Of a stretch of 64,000 nt of DNA, positions 52,976-64,000 are shown piece by piece. Source of the DNA: Haliotis asinina (Eukaryota; Mollusca; Gastropoda; Lepetellida; Haliotidae). How positions within the stretch are numbered: position 1 is the first letter of the stretch; the number at the start of each line of letters is the position of its first letter. The translations under genes were made by a program, and so were the position numbers. The notes beneath the pieces are model-generated. The model had not been told where the DNA came from and did not search any database. It saw only the letters and a list, made by a program, of their open reading frames with translations. The DNA is taken from contig NC_090291.1 of NCBI RefSeq assembly GCF_037392515.1, positions 37,967,001 through 38,031,000 on the forward strand, read 5' to 3'.

Positions 52976-53810
52976 TAACGTTTTTAACCGTTGTGTTTGA
53001 CAGTGCATATACATGTAACGTGTATATCTAAGTGCACGTAACTTCAGGAGCATGTAGTGCACGTGCATGGAAAGCATTATGGTGAGTTTGAGTGAACTGC
53101 TCTTCACGAAAACGATAATACACGGCGCTGAAGTTAGTAAACGGAAATTTTGAACTGCCCTCAGAAACATGCGTTCCCTTAGGGCCGCACAGACGCAAAT
53201 CAAATCGTTTAACCTGGCACATGGCAAGATGGGAGAATTTGTTGTGGAGTGGAAAGACCGGTGCAGATAACTGTTCCCGTTCCTTAAAATGTAGCACAAT
53301 TATCTTAATAGGTTTGAAAAAGTGAAATACGTACATCACTCCAGATGCAAGGTGTTGTTAAAATAGTTTAGCACCTTCCTTCAAGGACTAAAATGCTTTT
53401 GGAGCGCTGACCGAACAAACTATTTTTCTCTCGAGCAAAACCTCCCCGCTCCCCTTTCCTGAAATGTGTTTTAAAATTAAACTCGTTTCAACACAAAGGA
53501 TTCACAAGTACATACCAACACATTAACCACAAGGCTACCCCACATCCATAGACTAAGGCTTAGTCTTTGAATATATATCATTTTGATAGTAACAAATTAA
53601 CCCATTTTAATTCAAAAGGAGCCCCTGGGAGACAAGACCTGAATCCAGGGAAATCTAGACTTGCTTCATTTAAGGCTTTAGCACTGCAGAGAAGGCTTGG
53701 CAGTTGGCAAAATAATGCGGTTCAAGGACTGTGAGACAGACTACCCTACCACTCACGAGTTGTGACTGAGTTTAAAGTACATATCATTATCATAGTATGG
53801 TGTTTCTTGT
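52976..53810. other. Intergenic, nothing recognised
   Basis: Two overlapping minus ORFs (52955-53339) show no family features; a short SINE relic (attaaccacaaggctacccc) lies at about 53521-53540. Confidence 0.4.
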
Positions 53811-54583
53811 TTAAAGGTCATATGCAACCAAAACACCAAACATAATTAAAACATAGATATCACTTCTTCATGATATATAAAATGCACTGCTGATTATGAA
53901 AGAACAAATAAACAGAATTATAAACGTATAATCGAAAAACAAAAGTGCAATATTTTGTACTTGGGTGTACCTCCCTTGAAACGAAGCAGCCGCAATATCG
54001 AACCCAGTCAGAGCTGGTGGTTGTGTGCTCAAGTGTAACGAAGCCTCTTCATTGGCCACTGGTTCATTTGCCGATATGCTAAGCCGGCTCTTTGTATATG
54101 GAGTAGAAGCCCGATAGGTGTTAATTTCAAATTGGATGTGGTCAGTGACTGAAGTTGTGCACTGCATATTATCATTAGGAGGTATGCAGACATGTAGGTG
54201 TGAGTAAACCAGACACTGAGTTTATTCTGGGACAGAGTCTGCTTATCACAATCAACACGTATTTTGTTATGTAAGGGGTAGATTATCTACTTGTTTGTGT
54301 ACACAACCAAGATTAGACCACTGCTCACGACCTCTTACTCCGCGCAGGCATACTGTTTCTCCACAAACCTGTTCACTGTGCATGCGTTATGAGAATTGTT
54401 GTGAAAACCACATTTCCCCCCAGAAACTGGGGGAAAATTAGTGAATCATTTAAACTCTTTTTTTCATCGCTTTTTTTTCAACTTAATAGATTGAATTGGC
54501 ATTTTTGATGATTTGTTTGGGTAAGTTTTTACCAAAAGGTATCAAAATCTGCAAAGTTGTTTTAGGTTGCATGTGACCTTTAA
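53811..54583. mobile_element. TTAA-flanked non-autonomous inverted-repeat element
   Basis: Left end ttaaaggtcatatgcaacca and right end tttaggttgcatgtgacctt then taa are inverse for about 24 bp with TTAA at both outer ends (53811-53814, 54580-54583), as for piggyBac-type insertion. About 770 bp, no transposase recognised; the 99-codon ORF at 53868-54167 looks incidental. Confidence 0.65.
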
Positions 54584-54599
54584 GGATGCACTTAGCATT

Positions 54600-54800
54600 A
54601 CTTAAGCTATCTAAAAGTGGTCTGTAAATTTTCAACTCTGGACTAGACAATCCAGAGGCTGATATCATGCGCAATATCCCATCATGCAATGGGATACACC
54701 GTTGAATGAAGGAATTATGGTATATACCATAACCATGGTATGAGTGAGTGAGTGAGTTTAGTTTTATGCCGCATTCAGCAATATTCCAGCTATACGGCAG
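54600..54800 (+). repeat. Dispersed repeat 2 fragments and ccatggtata repeats
   Basis: 54600-54680 and 54742-54795 are family fragments (ctaaaagtggtctgtaaatt, gagtgagtttagttttatgc). Between and after them 'atataccattaccatggta' units recur several times up to about 54900. Confidence 0.5.
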
Positions 54801-55348
54801 CAAACCATGGTATATAAGAATGTTGGTGTATACCATTACCATGGCATTAAGGACTCAGCATATATACCATTATCATGGTATAGCAGAGTTTGGGTATATC
54901 ATAACTGCAGTGTCCAAAGTAAGGTAAAACACTGCAATTGTAAAAGGAATTATGGTATAAAATGAGTTCAGCATTAAAGAATAAAGCTATATATGATAAC
55001 CACTGTAGGAATCAATCTTTACTTCGTGAAGGAGTAATGTGAGGAAAACATATAACGTCATAATAACAATATATTGCGTGATATGATGTTTCAATACAGA
55101 TCTTTGTATTGTTGTCAAACAAGTAAACGTTGCATCATCTGAATAAAGAAGTTGTCCAGCCATAAGGTTTGCCATTACCTGATTCATTAACTTCCAAACA
55201 TGCCACTGAAAGAAGAAACATATTACATGCTGATGGACTTGGCCCTTCTGTGGATACATCCACTTCAGGAAACAAACTGTATGCTAATATCCAGGTTGTT
55301 TCACTAGGACTGTAGAGAGGGAGAGTTCATTGTTCGAACACATGACTG

Positions 55349-55462
55349 TCATGAGATCTCCTGCAAGAAGACTTCTGCTTTGTCAGCATTAGTTTTGACG
55401 GACTTGACAATGCAGTTCAGTGGTCCCACTTCCTTGTTCAATACACAGTCAACATCACAGCC
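55349..55462 (-). CDS. SPIDR: SPIDR-like last exon
   Basis: GCDVDCVLNKEVGPLNCIVK then SVKTNADKAEVFLQEIS and TGA. Human counterpart recalled as VLGKEVGLLNCFVQSV. Confidence 0.87.
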   Translation of the reverse strand, partial: GCDVDCVLNKEVGPLNCIVKSVKTNADKAEVFLQEIS

Positions 55463-58400
55463 CTGAAAGCAGAGAGAGGAGATGACTGAATTTTTCACTG
55501 CAGATTTTTAAAACATACAGTAAAAAATATTTTATGTATTTAAAACAAAAATGCCCAAACTCCACAAACAGAAAAGGGCACTCCACTGGCATCTGTTTGA
55601 TAATGCGGCCAAGTTTTGTTAAAGGTATAGAATAATTTCCAAGTTGTGCTCCTGAAAACAAAAAACATACCTCCATTTCAGCTAAGTTCATACAAAAAAA
55701 ATCCTAAAAAGCAAACAGCACCACATCAGCCCCTGGTTAATCCATTTACCATGTTTGGAATTTTCATATTGTTGCCATGGAAATCAAGAAAAGTAAAAAA
55801 GTCCAAACACAAGAAATAACAAAAGTCACCACTTTAGGGGCTGTTTGATATATCTGTCAAGCTTTATTAACTTGCAAAAAAGTTATATAGTGACAGTTAT
55901 GTCTATTTAAGAGGACAGGAATTATATATGGTAGGTTTTGGTTTGGGTCTTCTTGACAAAAGATGTCCCTCCAGAGAAAGCATGGTACAATACATGTGGT
56001 GACGCAGGTTTCCAGCCCTGTTCCTACCTCATCTCTTTGTTCCTCTGCTGGAAGAAGTTTTTCTATGGTGGTCTTTTGCAACTGAAGCAAAGAAACATCC
56101 ACACATAAGTGAGTGAATATGGTTTTATGTCACTTATAGCAATACTCCAGCAATATTATGGCAGGGAACAATAGAAATGGGCTTCACACATTGTACCCAT
56201 GAGAGGAATTGAACCCGGATCTTTGGTGTGATGAGTGAACCCTTTAACCACTATGCTACCTCAATGCCCCCTCACCACATAGCAAATAAACAACGATACT
56301 TCTATTTTTTCAGTATACAACTTTGAGCCAAAGCAGAGCCAAGAGCAACCATCTTGAAATATTCTGAGGATAAAAAGTTAAGGGATCACATGAAAGCACA
56401 ATTGTTCCTTTATTTTTTTCCAGGTTTCTTCAAAAGCTGTGTGACAAAAAGCCAGTGAAGAAACCTTGGAAAAAAATAATGAACACTTGTGCTCCCTGAA
56501 CTTTTTTCTCCTCAGTATATTCTGAAAATACGCATAATTAGTGACACATGATTGGGTAATATTACATTTTGATAAAGAATGTTTTCCAGCTGTTGACCTC
56601 AATGGGGAATCAACAGGTACAGGTACAACAGGTCGTAATGAGTGCTTATTGAGTGTGAGTGTGAGTGTGAGTGTGAGTGTGAGTGTGAGTGTGAGTATGG
56701 TTTTTATGCTACTTTTAGCAATATTTCAGTTAAGTCATGCAGGACATGAGAAATAGTCTTCACAAACTGGAGGGGAATCAAACCCATCTTTGGTGTTCTG
56801 AGGTGTCATTTAGATGTAGATTTTGAATTCATTCTTTTTGATCACTGAATTGCCCGGTTGTTACTGGACGATAGAGCTGGGATACTCCTGTCTGGGTCCT
56901 CACAAAACTACATTTCTTTGTTGTCCATTCCAATAATCCTTCAACTCTATCAACCAAAATGCAAACCCCCAAACCATTTAAAAAACATCAACTATACATA
57001 CATCTACTTTCACAACAGATCCTTTGAAAGTACTGGAATGTAAGTACACCTCCAACTTCATTCTTATGACAGGGGAGGTAACTTGTTTGCCACAGCTCAC
57101 ACATTTTGATTCTCTGCAATTCATAAACATATTCCAAATAAATTCTGATCTTCACATTATTATATTTGTACAAAAATCTTTGCATATTGCAATGCTGTTT
57201 TTTCAAATTTGTTTTCGAGCACTGCAATTTTCAAATATCAAAGGGGTAAATCATTGATATTCTGGTGATTAGAGACAGGTTTTCTAGCCAAAAATACCAC
57301 ATAAAACATGTTAAACAATACTTGGATTTCCCACAATACAACTTATTTGCCAGTTAATTAGGTTTTCTAGCTGTTTTTAATGGGTTTCTATAAAGTTTTG
57401 GTTCAGTTACTTTCAAGGGTGTACAGAGAGAATAATTTTACTTTAAACACTGACAGGTAAATCATTAAAGTAGGAGTCAAAAAGTTGCAATATTAAAAAT
57501 ATGTGTGTATCTACAAAAGAAATCCAAATGGGGCTGAAAACATACTGATGCAATCTACACATAAACTGAGACAGACTAAGAAAATTGCTACACTTGAACC
57601 AGCTGTGCATCATTAGGTGGGATGATACAAGTGACTTACCCTGGTCTCTCACGGTCCTGCATGAGCCGGTCACCATGACAACCATCACATTCCTCCCAGG
57701 TGTAGGCTGCATCCTCATCGACACTGCCTACTGTACCTGCAAGTAGAGTCATATAGAGCCATCTTACAAGCTGCATGGAACACACAAACATCATCTATTA
57801 GGGAATCACACTTCAGGATTTGTAGCAGCTTGCTTACTAGGTGTTCAGGCATTTGTCGCGAGTCCTGCACTTGAGGGTACCTTGGACTCTTAATTATTGG
57901 GATTCCATGGCAACAAACTTGCGAACCCAGACACTTAAATATTATTATTATACTGTAATTATAAGCTGTTCACTGGTCAGGGGCACATGGGTTGATGTAC
58001 CCTTGATGTTTGCCCATATAACATAACATAAGCAAACATCAACCCATAGGCCCAAGGGACCAGTGAACAACAAATTTATCTTACAGAACACCTCAATGTT
58101 AATTTTGAATGAAGTATGGGTACAAATCTTTTTGTAGCCACTGCTAGATTTTGCAGACAAGAAAAACATATTTAGAGTTATCTCCCTTCCATGGATTTGC
58201 ATTTGCAAAGTATCACAAACGTCTGTACATCACACATGATTCAATGTTATTTGAGATAATGAATTACTACCACGAAGTATCAAATGAGTTTGACATTCCA
58301 TGTGGGGTACATAGAAATGTTACTCGCTTGTAAGTGGGGTGCACTGAAAATAATAGAGCACCCAGCCAATCAGAAAACAGCTTTTATGTGTAAGGTAAGA

Positions 58401-61400
58401 TAAAGTATAGTGTATCATGATCATCACTTAAATTGCTACAGTAATCAAACTGCAGATGATACCAAAACTCAGCTGGTAGCAAAGTAAGTGATAACCTATT
58501 GTTACTTGATTGGACAGTTTCTGCATCCCTGTGAACATGCCAATATTTTTCTTTGTGTCCATTGTCAATTTTTATGTGTGCAGAATGCAGAAGCTTGTGT
58601 CAAATAAATCCGTAGGTGCCCTTCCTGGCAAATTGGGACAAACCCCACAGTATTGTCTAAAGTCTGATATTTAATCATAATTTCTGAAAAATATCAATCT
58701 GGGAATTTCTGCTGTTATATCTTGCAGCCATAAGGATGAATATAAGTCTCTTCTCAGATCTGGATAAATCCCTACCATGGTAATAAACACAAAGAAATCA
58801 AATATCTCCCTTTACACGGGTAATGTATAGTTTCAAACAGAATATACAAAGGCATCCATGCAACTAGATCAGAGTACATTGTGACTCATGGCAACTTACC
58901 ACTACAGAGAAGATGTTATCTTAAAACCTGCTAAAACCTGCTCCCTAGTAATAAAGATTGTTCACTGTTATCTATCTTCTTAAAATCTCTGTTCTCAGTT
59001 ATGCAGAACAAACTATCTCACAGATGGGGTACCGAGCATATAGCCTAAGCCTTTATCTGTATGATTTAACGTAACACCAGAAAATGTTGAAATATTCATT
59101 TGAGGACAATTCTAATTAGTAAACAGACACAAGGGTCCTTTGCAAAAAACTGTTATTTCTGGAAGTGACACTGTCAGTAAGGTCACCTACCTTGTACAGA
59201 AACAAGGCTCCATGGCCTAACACTGTCTGTTACTTCTGGAAGCAACACTGTCATTGATGACACCTACCTTGTACAGAAACAAGGCTTATGTCCTAACATT
59301 GTCTGTTATTTCTGGAAGCGACACTGAGATTGGTGACACCTACCTTGTACAGAAACAAGGCTCCATGGCCTAACACTGTTTGTTATTTCTGGAAGGGACA
59401 CTGTCAGTGAGTCCAGGTGGCTGAGTGTCTCTCTCATCCAGCTGTTTTCAATATGGACAGGCACTTCCTCCATAATACGAGAGTAAGCATCACAGTGAAA
59501 ACTACCTGAAACAAATGTTGTAATTCCTGTTAGAAAGTATAAATTGTTGTAGCATCATGACATCTGACCATGTTCATTTAGTGTCCCATGGGTGATTCCT
59601 AATGAATTAAAAGTGTGGATTAGATCCTCTTGTTGTAAATCTGTGTCACTGTAAGACAGCACTTGATGTAGAGTACAAAACTGTGACAAATTACAAAAAT
59701 CAATGAAGGTGTAGCAGAATAAAATATATATGACAAACTACAAAATCAATTTCTATGTTGTTTTGTGAATTCTCTTCCTCAGATAACCTAAAGGCAGGAG
59801 GGAAAAATAAAGAAAAAAAAAATCACCAGTCCAAGTAATAGTCCTTCGAAATGATAAAAGTATTCTACCTTTGGCAATTCGGAGTAAGTATACATTTTTG
59901 GCCAATAAAGTCATTAGGGTTTTATTTTTTGAGTAGGAAAAAAAAAGAAAGAAAGAAATAAAATGGGTCTGGCCTTAAGGGTGTATCTCAGAATATAAAA
60001 TGTATCACAAATTACAAAAATCGATGAAGGAATAATTCATTTGAATTAAGAACATTTTCAAATAACTAAGACTTGCTCACCATTGGTGACTGACGTATCT
60101 GTGAAGACAGCCGACTGGCCTGCTAATACTGGGATGTGACAGTCTGGTGACAAGGTGACCATTGAGTAGGAAGATGAGAGACTGCTGTCGGTCACATACC
60201 AGGTTTCATGTACATTTGCTCTGGACATATCCTGAAACATAACAGCCATGTTAAGACTCAATCAAAATGCCTGTATCTATCCATCCCTGCTCCCTCTTTT
60301 AAACAGTGAAATTCTAGCCTACCTTCAACTGTCTCTTGTAAAGAACTCTGGCAACAAATGACACTCTCTTGTCCGAGGCCATCTACAGGAAACAGCAAGA
60401 GTGAGAGAGTGATTATTTCTTAATGATGTATTGTCAAATTTTACAGAGAATCATGGTTAAAAATAACACAATTTGGTTAGAGTGTATTTTGACAAGAACT
60501 AAGGTTACATTGAACTCAGAGACCACTAATTCTATACACAAAGTGACATATTTGTTTTTTTATATATATTTTTTGTAAAATTTACAGAAAAGAAAAAATC
60601 CAGTTCGTTACTCTCCTCTGTTCGGTATAACCAGGTCCATTATAAACATATCACTGTGTTACACATGTACAGCAGAACATATTTTGTTGTTTTTCCCTTG
60701 ACGGTTATCAAGTTATCAACAGTTCATTACAGTGATCTCATAGTATAATATTACAATTGCTGATGGTTAACTTCTCATTATTGTCATGTATTGTCATGGT
60801 AAAAGTACATTTATGGAAATTCAACCCCAAGAATCATGGTAACAAAAACTGCACTATGTGTAACATTGTCCAATCTAACAAGACCTCAGCATTGCCTTGG
60901 TGTTGATCACCTCTGGGTCACTGACCTCTAAATACATCATAGCCCTTTCATTTCTGAGCAAAAATGGTCTTTAAGCTTGCCTAATTATTCTAATATCCCC
61001 CACTGCTAAAGAAGCGTAAAATATTGATAACATATTTACTACTTTTTATTTTTTGGTCACATACAAGATGTCTGGAATGACTGGAATCTGCATAATCACC
61101 CAATTTAGTCTGCTGACAAAATTGCTGACAGTGGGTGCAATGTTTTATGAGATATCACATCTACATAAGCTTGAAAAGTGATAAATATATTATTATTAAG
61201 TGTCATGGAGACCTTAAACATAAGGTCAAGGTCACCCAAATGAACTGGTGTCTGCGTAATCCTCCAATGTAGGCTGCTACCAAATGTGAAAAAAAATGGG
61301 TACAACTGTTCATGAGATGCCATGTTAATAAAAAAAACCTGGGACGTATGGACAGACGCACATATGTACATACATAGAGTCACCACTTAATATATAGTCC

Positions 61401-63293
61401 CTCATTCTATGTTGCGGTAGGGGACAATAAACATTCAACAGGTGAAGATGGTTTATTCATAAAAAACATTTGCAGTGCTTGCAGTGTTGACTACCTCTGT
61501 CACCCTCCATTTCTAAGCTAAAACATTACAATAGATGTCACACTGGTGAAGATTATTATCCCAAAATAAGGATCCCAAGTTCCTGACCTGCCTTGCTCCA
61601 GCCAGTGTTTGGTAGTGTGGTTCTTTGTAGCTGAGTGCTGTCTGTGGGGACACAGTGACAGACAGTGTTGAGTCTCCGGACAGGGACAGGATGTAGCAGA
61701 AGCCAGGGCTAGTCACATGTCTCATCTGAAGAATGAGTGAGTGAGTGAATTTTAGTGTTATGCTGCTTTTAGCAATATACCAGCAATATCACGGTGGGGA
61801 ATGCCAGAAAATGGGCTTCCCCATGTGATGAATCGAACCCAGGTCTTCAGCATGACAAGCGAACGCTTTAACCACTAGGCTACCACACCGACACGTCTGA
61901 GGAATGATGGAACATCAGCAACAAAAGCATCTCATATTAAACAATCATAGTGAGTGAAAGGGTTAGGATAAACTCCTCTTTGGAGAATGGTAAAACTGAT
62001 ACAACCTGGGTATATGGTGTTGAAAAAACGAAAAACTTATTCACTGTAAATTGTGATTCAATCTAGTTATAAGTTAAATGTTTTAACAGAGTGAGTTTTA
62101 CGCCACTCGTAGCAATAATTGGGCACACCAGAATTAGGCTTCAATGACTGTACCCATGTGGGAATCAAACCACTAGGCTACCTCACCGCCCCACCTAAGG
62201 AATGGAAGTCGGGTGAATATGAGGTGAACAAATAAAAATTATCAACCATTTTCACCATATATTAGGTTTGGACAGTTCAGTGTTTCTTTCAGTCTAGCTG
62301 ATAACTCTCTACAGGAAATGGTTGGTGAGACATGTAGTGTGTACTCACGGAGCTGCTTGCCTGTTCCTCCTCTTGACTTTCCTGGCTGGAGAGAGATGCT
62401 CTGTGACCTGACCATGCACCCTCTAGCACACTGAACAGTGCCACATTCCTGCATCAAGGATAGTGAGTGAGTGAGTTTGGTTTTATACTGCTTTTAGCAA
62501 TACTCCAGCAACATCACTTGAGGTAAAACCAGACATGTACTTCATACATTGTACTCATATGGAGAATCGAACCTGGGTCTTTGGGGTGACAAGCGAATGA
62601 TTTAACCACTAGGCCACACAACTGCCCCGCAATAAGGAGACACTTGCCAAGGTATATTGATGCTAAATCTGAATCCAAGTGCATGCATGCTCCTGATAAA
62701 ATGATTATGCATGCCTAGGTCAAGATATCAACAACTAATAAGAATAGAGTTACCTCTCTTTGATGGTTCTGTTAACAACTTTGAGTCCTGTGAAACAACA
62801 CATGTGACCCTCGGCTTGAGTCACCTCATCCTGTCCAGAGTTATCTCCCATCTCTACAACAGCCATTGTGCCATGACTGTCTTCCACTAACAAAGAATAT
62901 CTGAAACAATGACAAAAAGATATGCAGATCTGTAACCCACTTCTACAACACAAGGATAAGTATTGTGCAGACAAAACATTATTTACTTGGGTTTGAAGCC
63001 ATGATCATCAGATTCTGGTGAAAAAAGAGACACAACTCTTGCCCCCCACACCAACAGTGCTGAATAAATGACTGGTCAGAATAATCACTGATGTCTTACC
63101 TGGCTGCTGATGAGAAAAACACCCTCTGTATGATAGCACGGAAGGTGAGACCGTGGCCAGGCCCTGTCCTTTGAATGCTCTCTAACAGAGAGTCATACAC
63201 TGATACAACCGGTAGCTGTGACCTCTTCACTGTCTGGAGGAGACCCGACTGGGTGGCAGGAAGACCTGTGTTCTGTGTGCCTCTCACATCAGT
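55349..63293 (-). CDS. SPIDR: SPIDR-like DNA-repair scaffold, C-terminal 442 aa (partial)
   Basis: Exons (high to low): 63293-63100, 62900-62754, 62448-62349, 61725-61588, 60382-60323, 60231-60081, 59505-59344, 57736-57640, 57113-57002, 56081-56028, 55462-55349; all junctions agree in phase, 1329 nt including the TGA stop. The gene continues past the right edge. The C-terminus (WSLVSVQGTVGSVDED; CDGC and CVSC; KQVTSPVIRMKLEVYLH; LNKEVGPLNCIVKSV) matches the end of human SPIDR (KIAA0146) as I recall it. SPIDR binds RAD51 and BLM and helps homologous recombination in the nucleus. The paired CxxC motifs within a beta-rich stretch suggest an OB fold with a zinc ribbon. No frame break. Assignment is from memory of the human protein. 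Confidence 0.8.
56028..56081 (-). CDS. SPIDR: SPIDR-like exon
   Basis: 18 codons, LQKTTIEKLLPAEEQRDE, between tgcttcag and GTAGGA. It corresponds to the LLQRSISSLL region of the human protein. Confidence 0.8.
56107..56272 (-). mobile_element. tRNA-derived SINE
   Basis: gtgagtgaatatggttttat, agcaatactccagcaatatt, aaatgggcttcacacattgt, ttgaacccggatctttggtg. In a SPIDR-like intron. Confidence 0.85.
56640..56815 (-). mobile_element. tRNA-derived SINE with expanded gagtgt tail
   Basis: Tail (gagtgt)n at 56652-56698, then ttttagcaatatttcagtta and ggaggggaatcaaaccca. The promoter end is worn. Confidence 0.65.
57002..57113 (-). CDS. SPIDR: SPIDR-like exon (second CxxC pair)
   Basis: ESKCVSCGKQVTSPVIRMKL then EVYLHSSTFKGSVVKVD, donor GTATGT. 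Found only by phase matching; the longest open frame here is a different one. Confidence 0.83.
57640..57736 (-). CDS. SPIDR: SPIDR-like exon (first CxxC pair)
   Basis: TVGSVDEDAAYTWEECDGCH then GDRLMQDRERP, donor GTAAGT. Confidence 0.85.
57965..58072. repeat. Fold-back element
   Basis: Arms ctgttcactggtcaggggca...catgggttgatgt and acatcaacccataggcccaa...gggaccagtgaac pair over about 38 bp around a short AT-rich loop. Looks like a MITE in a SPIDR-like intron. Confidence 0.7.
58080..59140. other. SPIDR-like intron, nothing recognised
   Basis: No gene or named repeat seen. Confidence 0.45.
59150..59405 (-). repeat. 77-bp tandem copies of a SPIDR-like exon end and donor
   Basis: The stretch 'ctaccttgtacagaaacaag' plus gct recurs at 59188, 59265 and 59341, period 76-77 bp. 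Each unit in gene sense reads LPEIT.. to VSVQ followed by GTAGGT. The right-most unit is the real exon end (59344); the other two lie in the intron with intact donors but no acceptors. Confidence 0.88.
59344..59505 (-). CDS. SPIDR: SPIDR-like exon
   Basis: SFHCDAYSRIMEEVPVHIEN ... LPEITNSVRPWSLVSVQ plus one base, donor GTAGGT. Its 3' end and donor are repeated in tandem in the intron (59150-59343). Confidence 0.85.
60081..60231 (-). CDS. SPIDR: SPIDR-like exon
   Basis: DMSRANVHETWYVTDSSLSS ... SAVFTDTSVTN plus one base, donor GTGAGC. Confidence 0.83.
60323..60382 (-). CDS. SPIDR: SPIDR-like exon
   Basis: 20 codons, MASDKRVSFVARVLYKRQLK, donor GTAGGC; phase 0 both ends. Confidence 0.78.
60990..61432. 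repeat. Dispersed repeat 3 copy
   Basis: tactactttttattttttgg, gcataatcacccaatttagt, tgcaatgttttatgagatat, tcattctatgttgcggtagg match the repeats at 17230-18030. In a SPIDR-like intron. Confidence 0.65.
61588..61725 (-). CDS. SPIDR: SPIDR-like exon
   Basis: 46 codons: MRHVTSPGFCYILSLSGDST to LAGARQ, donor GTCAGG, phase 0 both ends. The first codon is an internal methionine. Confidence 0.8.
61733..61895 (-). mobile_element. tRNA-derived SINE
   Basis: Full minus-strand copy from gagtgagtgagtgaatttta to actaggctaccacaccg, starting eight bases before the exon acceptor at 61726. Confidence 0.88.
62090..62196 (-). mobile_element. tRNA-derived SINE, internally deleted
   Basis: gagtgagttttacgccactc, tgtacccatgtgggaatcaa, accactaggctacctcaccg. 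Confidence 0.75.
62349..62448 (-). CDS. SPIDR: SPIDR-like exon
   Basis: NVALFSVLEGAWSGHRASLS then SQESQEEEQASSS before GTGAGT. This frame differs from the longest open frame of the stretch but is the only one that fits both neighbouring phases. Confidence 0.75.
62462..62630 (-). mobile_element. tRNA-derived SINE
   Basis: agtgagtgagtgagtttggt to actaggccacacaactgccc; near-full copy abutting a SPIDR-like exon. Confidence 0.85.
62754..62900 (-). CDS. SPIDR: SPIDR-like exon
   Basis: YSLLVEDSHGTMAVVEMGDN, ending GLKVVNRTIKER split at GTAACT. 147 nt. Confidence 0.8.
63100..63293 (-). CDS. SPIDR: SPIDR-like exon (first seen)
   Basis: TDVRGTQNTGLPATQSGLLQ then QLPVVSVYDSLLESIQRTG and AIIQRVFFSSAAR; phase 0 in, two bases over at donor GTAAGA. 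Confidence 0.82.
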
Positions 63294-64000
63294 CTGTAAA
63301 ACATGGACAGTTACAAATACAAATACATATAAGTATAAAGTATTTCAAACCATGGCCGCATTTTATCTGGGATTTTAATTCTCAGTCCAGATAGATTCCA
63401 ATAAAAACATTTTTTCGTACAAAGTATAAAAGGGTCAACAGGTGGCTACATGAGCAATATTGAGCACATCTCATTTTATACTGCTTTACTGATGTCACCA
63501 TTACATATGTGGAGACACCTTAATAATCTACAATCTTGATACATTTTACACCCATACCATTTTGCATCATTACCAAATCAGAAATCACTGTTGACAACAT
63601 ATTTTGCCCAAAGTAAACAGTTTTATGGGATGCGTGATTCCTGCGTACTTGATGCAGAAATTTGATAAAGTATCCTGTGCCTCATGGTGATATTTTTGCC
63701 GGTATAGAAATATCTGAGTTTGTAATGATATCCAGTATTGAAAATAAACATTCTGTTTATGACCATTACACTAATGACATTGAAAGTAACACATATTACT
63801 CCCCATTATCAAAGGGGCAGTATCCAAGGTCATTGACTTTATACAAATTTTTACACTCCTACTTTTGGAAATGGACTCTCAAAGAAATACGCCGAGTCTC
63901 CAGGTCTACCAGTTTCGAAGAGCTATGTAAAATCCTGGGTAAGACTGTTTATGCCCATACATTTGTACTACCTACAGCAAAGGGGCACACAAGCATGCTA
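63294..64000. other. SPIDR-like intron to window edge
   Basis: AT-rich. I found no exon with a donor in phase 0 before 63293, so the next upstream exon is probably outside the window. 63860-63990 is less AT-rich and partly open on the plus strand (RVSRSTSFEELCKIL), without a family I recognise. Confidence 0.45.

Noticed and set aside
53868-54167. 99-codon minus ORF
   Set aside because: Lies inside a TTAA-flanked non-autonomous element, with a hydrophobic AT-rich end; no transposase features.
59150-59343. Extra SPIDR-like exons in the tandem copies
   Set aside because: The copies have donors but no upstream acceptor, and the frame is lost in the 77-bp units.
63860-64000. Possible plus-strand exon or LINE end at the window edge
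   Set aside because: About 45 open codons without a motif or clear splice signals; not enough to call.

Overview
The window reads as nuclear DNA of a gastropod mollusc, most likely an abalone (Haliotis). The reasons are many copies of a tRNA-derived SINE with a clear 'tagcctagtggttaaag...ggttcgattcc' promoter, spliced genes of animal type with long repeat-filled introns, and an nSTAND-ankyrin gene of a kind that is expanded in molluscs. The genus is inferred from memory of these repeats and was not checked against a database.

Three host genes can be assembled from exons whose splice phases agree throughout. (1) 1397-26609, minus strand: a 23-exon C2H2 zinc-finger gene, an orthologue of ZNF236, 1824 codons and 29 fingers. 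(2) 44928-51472, plus strand: a three-exon nSTAND-type NTPase with 19 ankyrin repeats, 1246 residues, probably a cytosolic innate-immune or stress sensor. (3) 55349-63293, minus strand: the last 11 exons of a SPIDR-like gene (scaffold for homologous recombination), which continues out of the window to the right.

The stretch 26.6-44.9 kb carries no recognised host gene and is a pile of mobile DNA. It holds a 15-bp minisatellite next to a PIF/Harbinger transposase remnant, a 390-bp inverted duplicate of an intron segment, and a fold-back element whose half has grown into an 82-bp satellite. It also holds a Tc1-like remnant split by a whole-looking, very young LTR retrotransposon with integrase placed before reverse transcriptase (Gmr1-like Ty3 group), then SINEs, a GT microsatellite and BEL/Pao fossils. 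A second Tc1/mariner fossil lies behind the ankyrin gene at 51.98-52.95 kb. Several short inverted-repeat elements (hAT-like with an 8-bp target duplication, TTAA-flanked, pogo/Tigger-like, fold-back MITEs) sit in introns and spacers.

The most unusual structure is a recurring one. At three exon ends in two different genes, the last bases of the exon and the splice donor have been copied in tandem into the downstream intron. One array has a 33-bp period and stays open in frame, so alternative donors could lengthen the linker between two zinc fingers by multiples of 11 residues. All exon calls come from reading frames, splice signals and phase agreement by eye; no transcript data were available.
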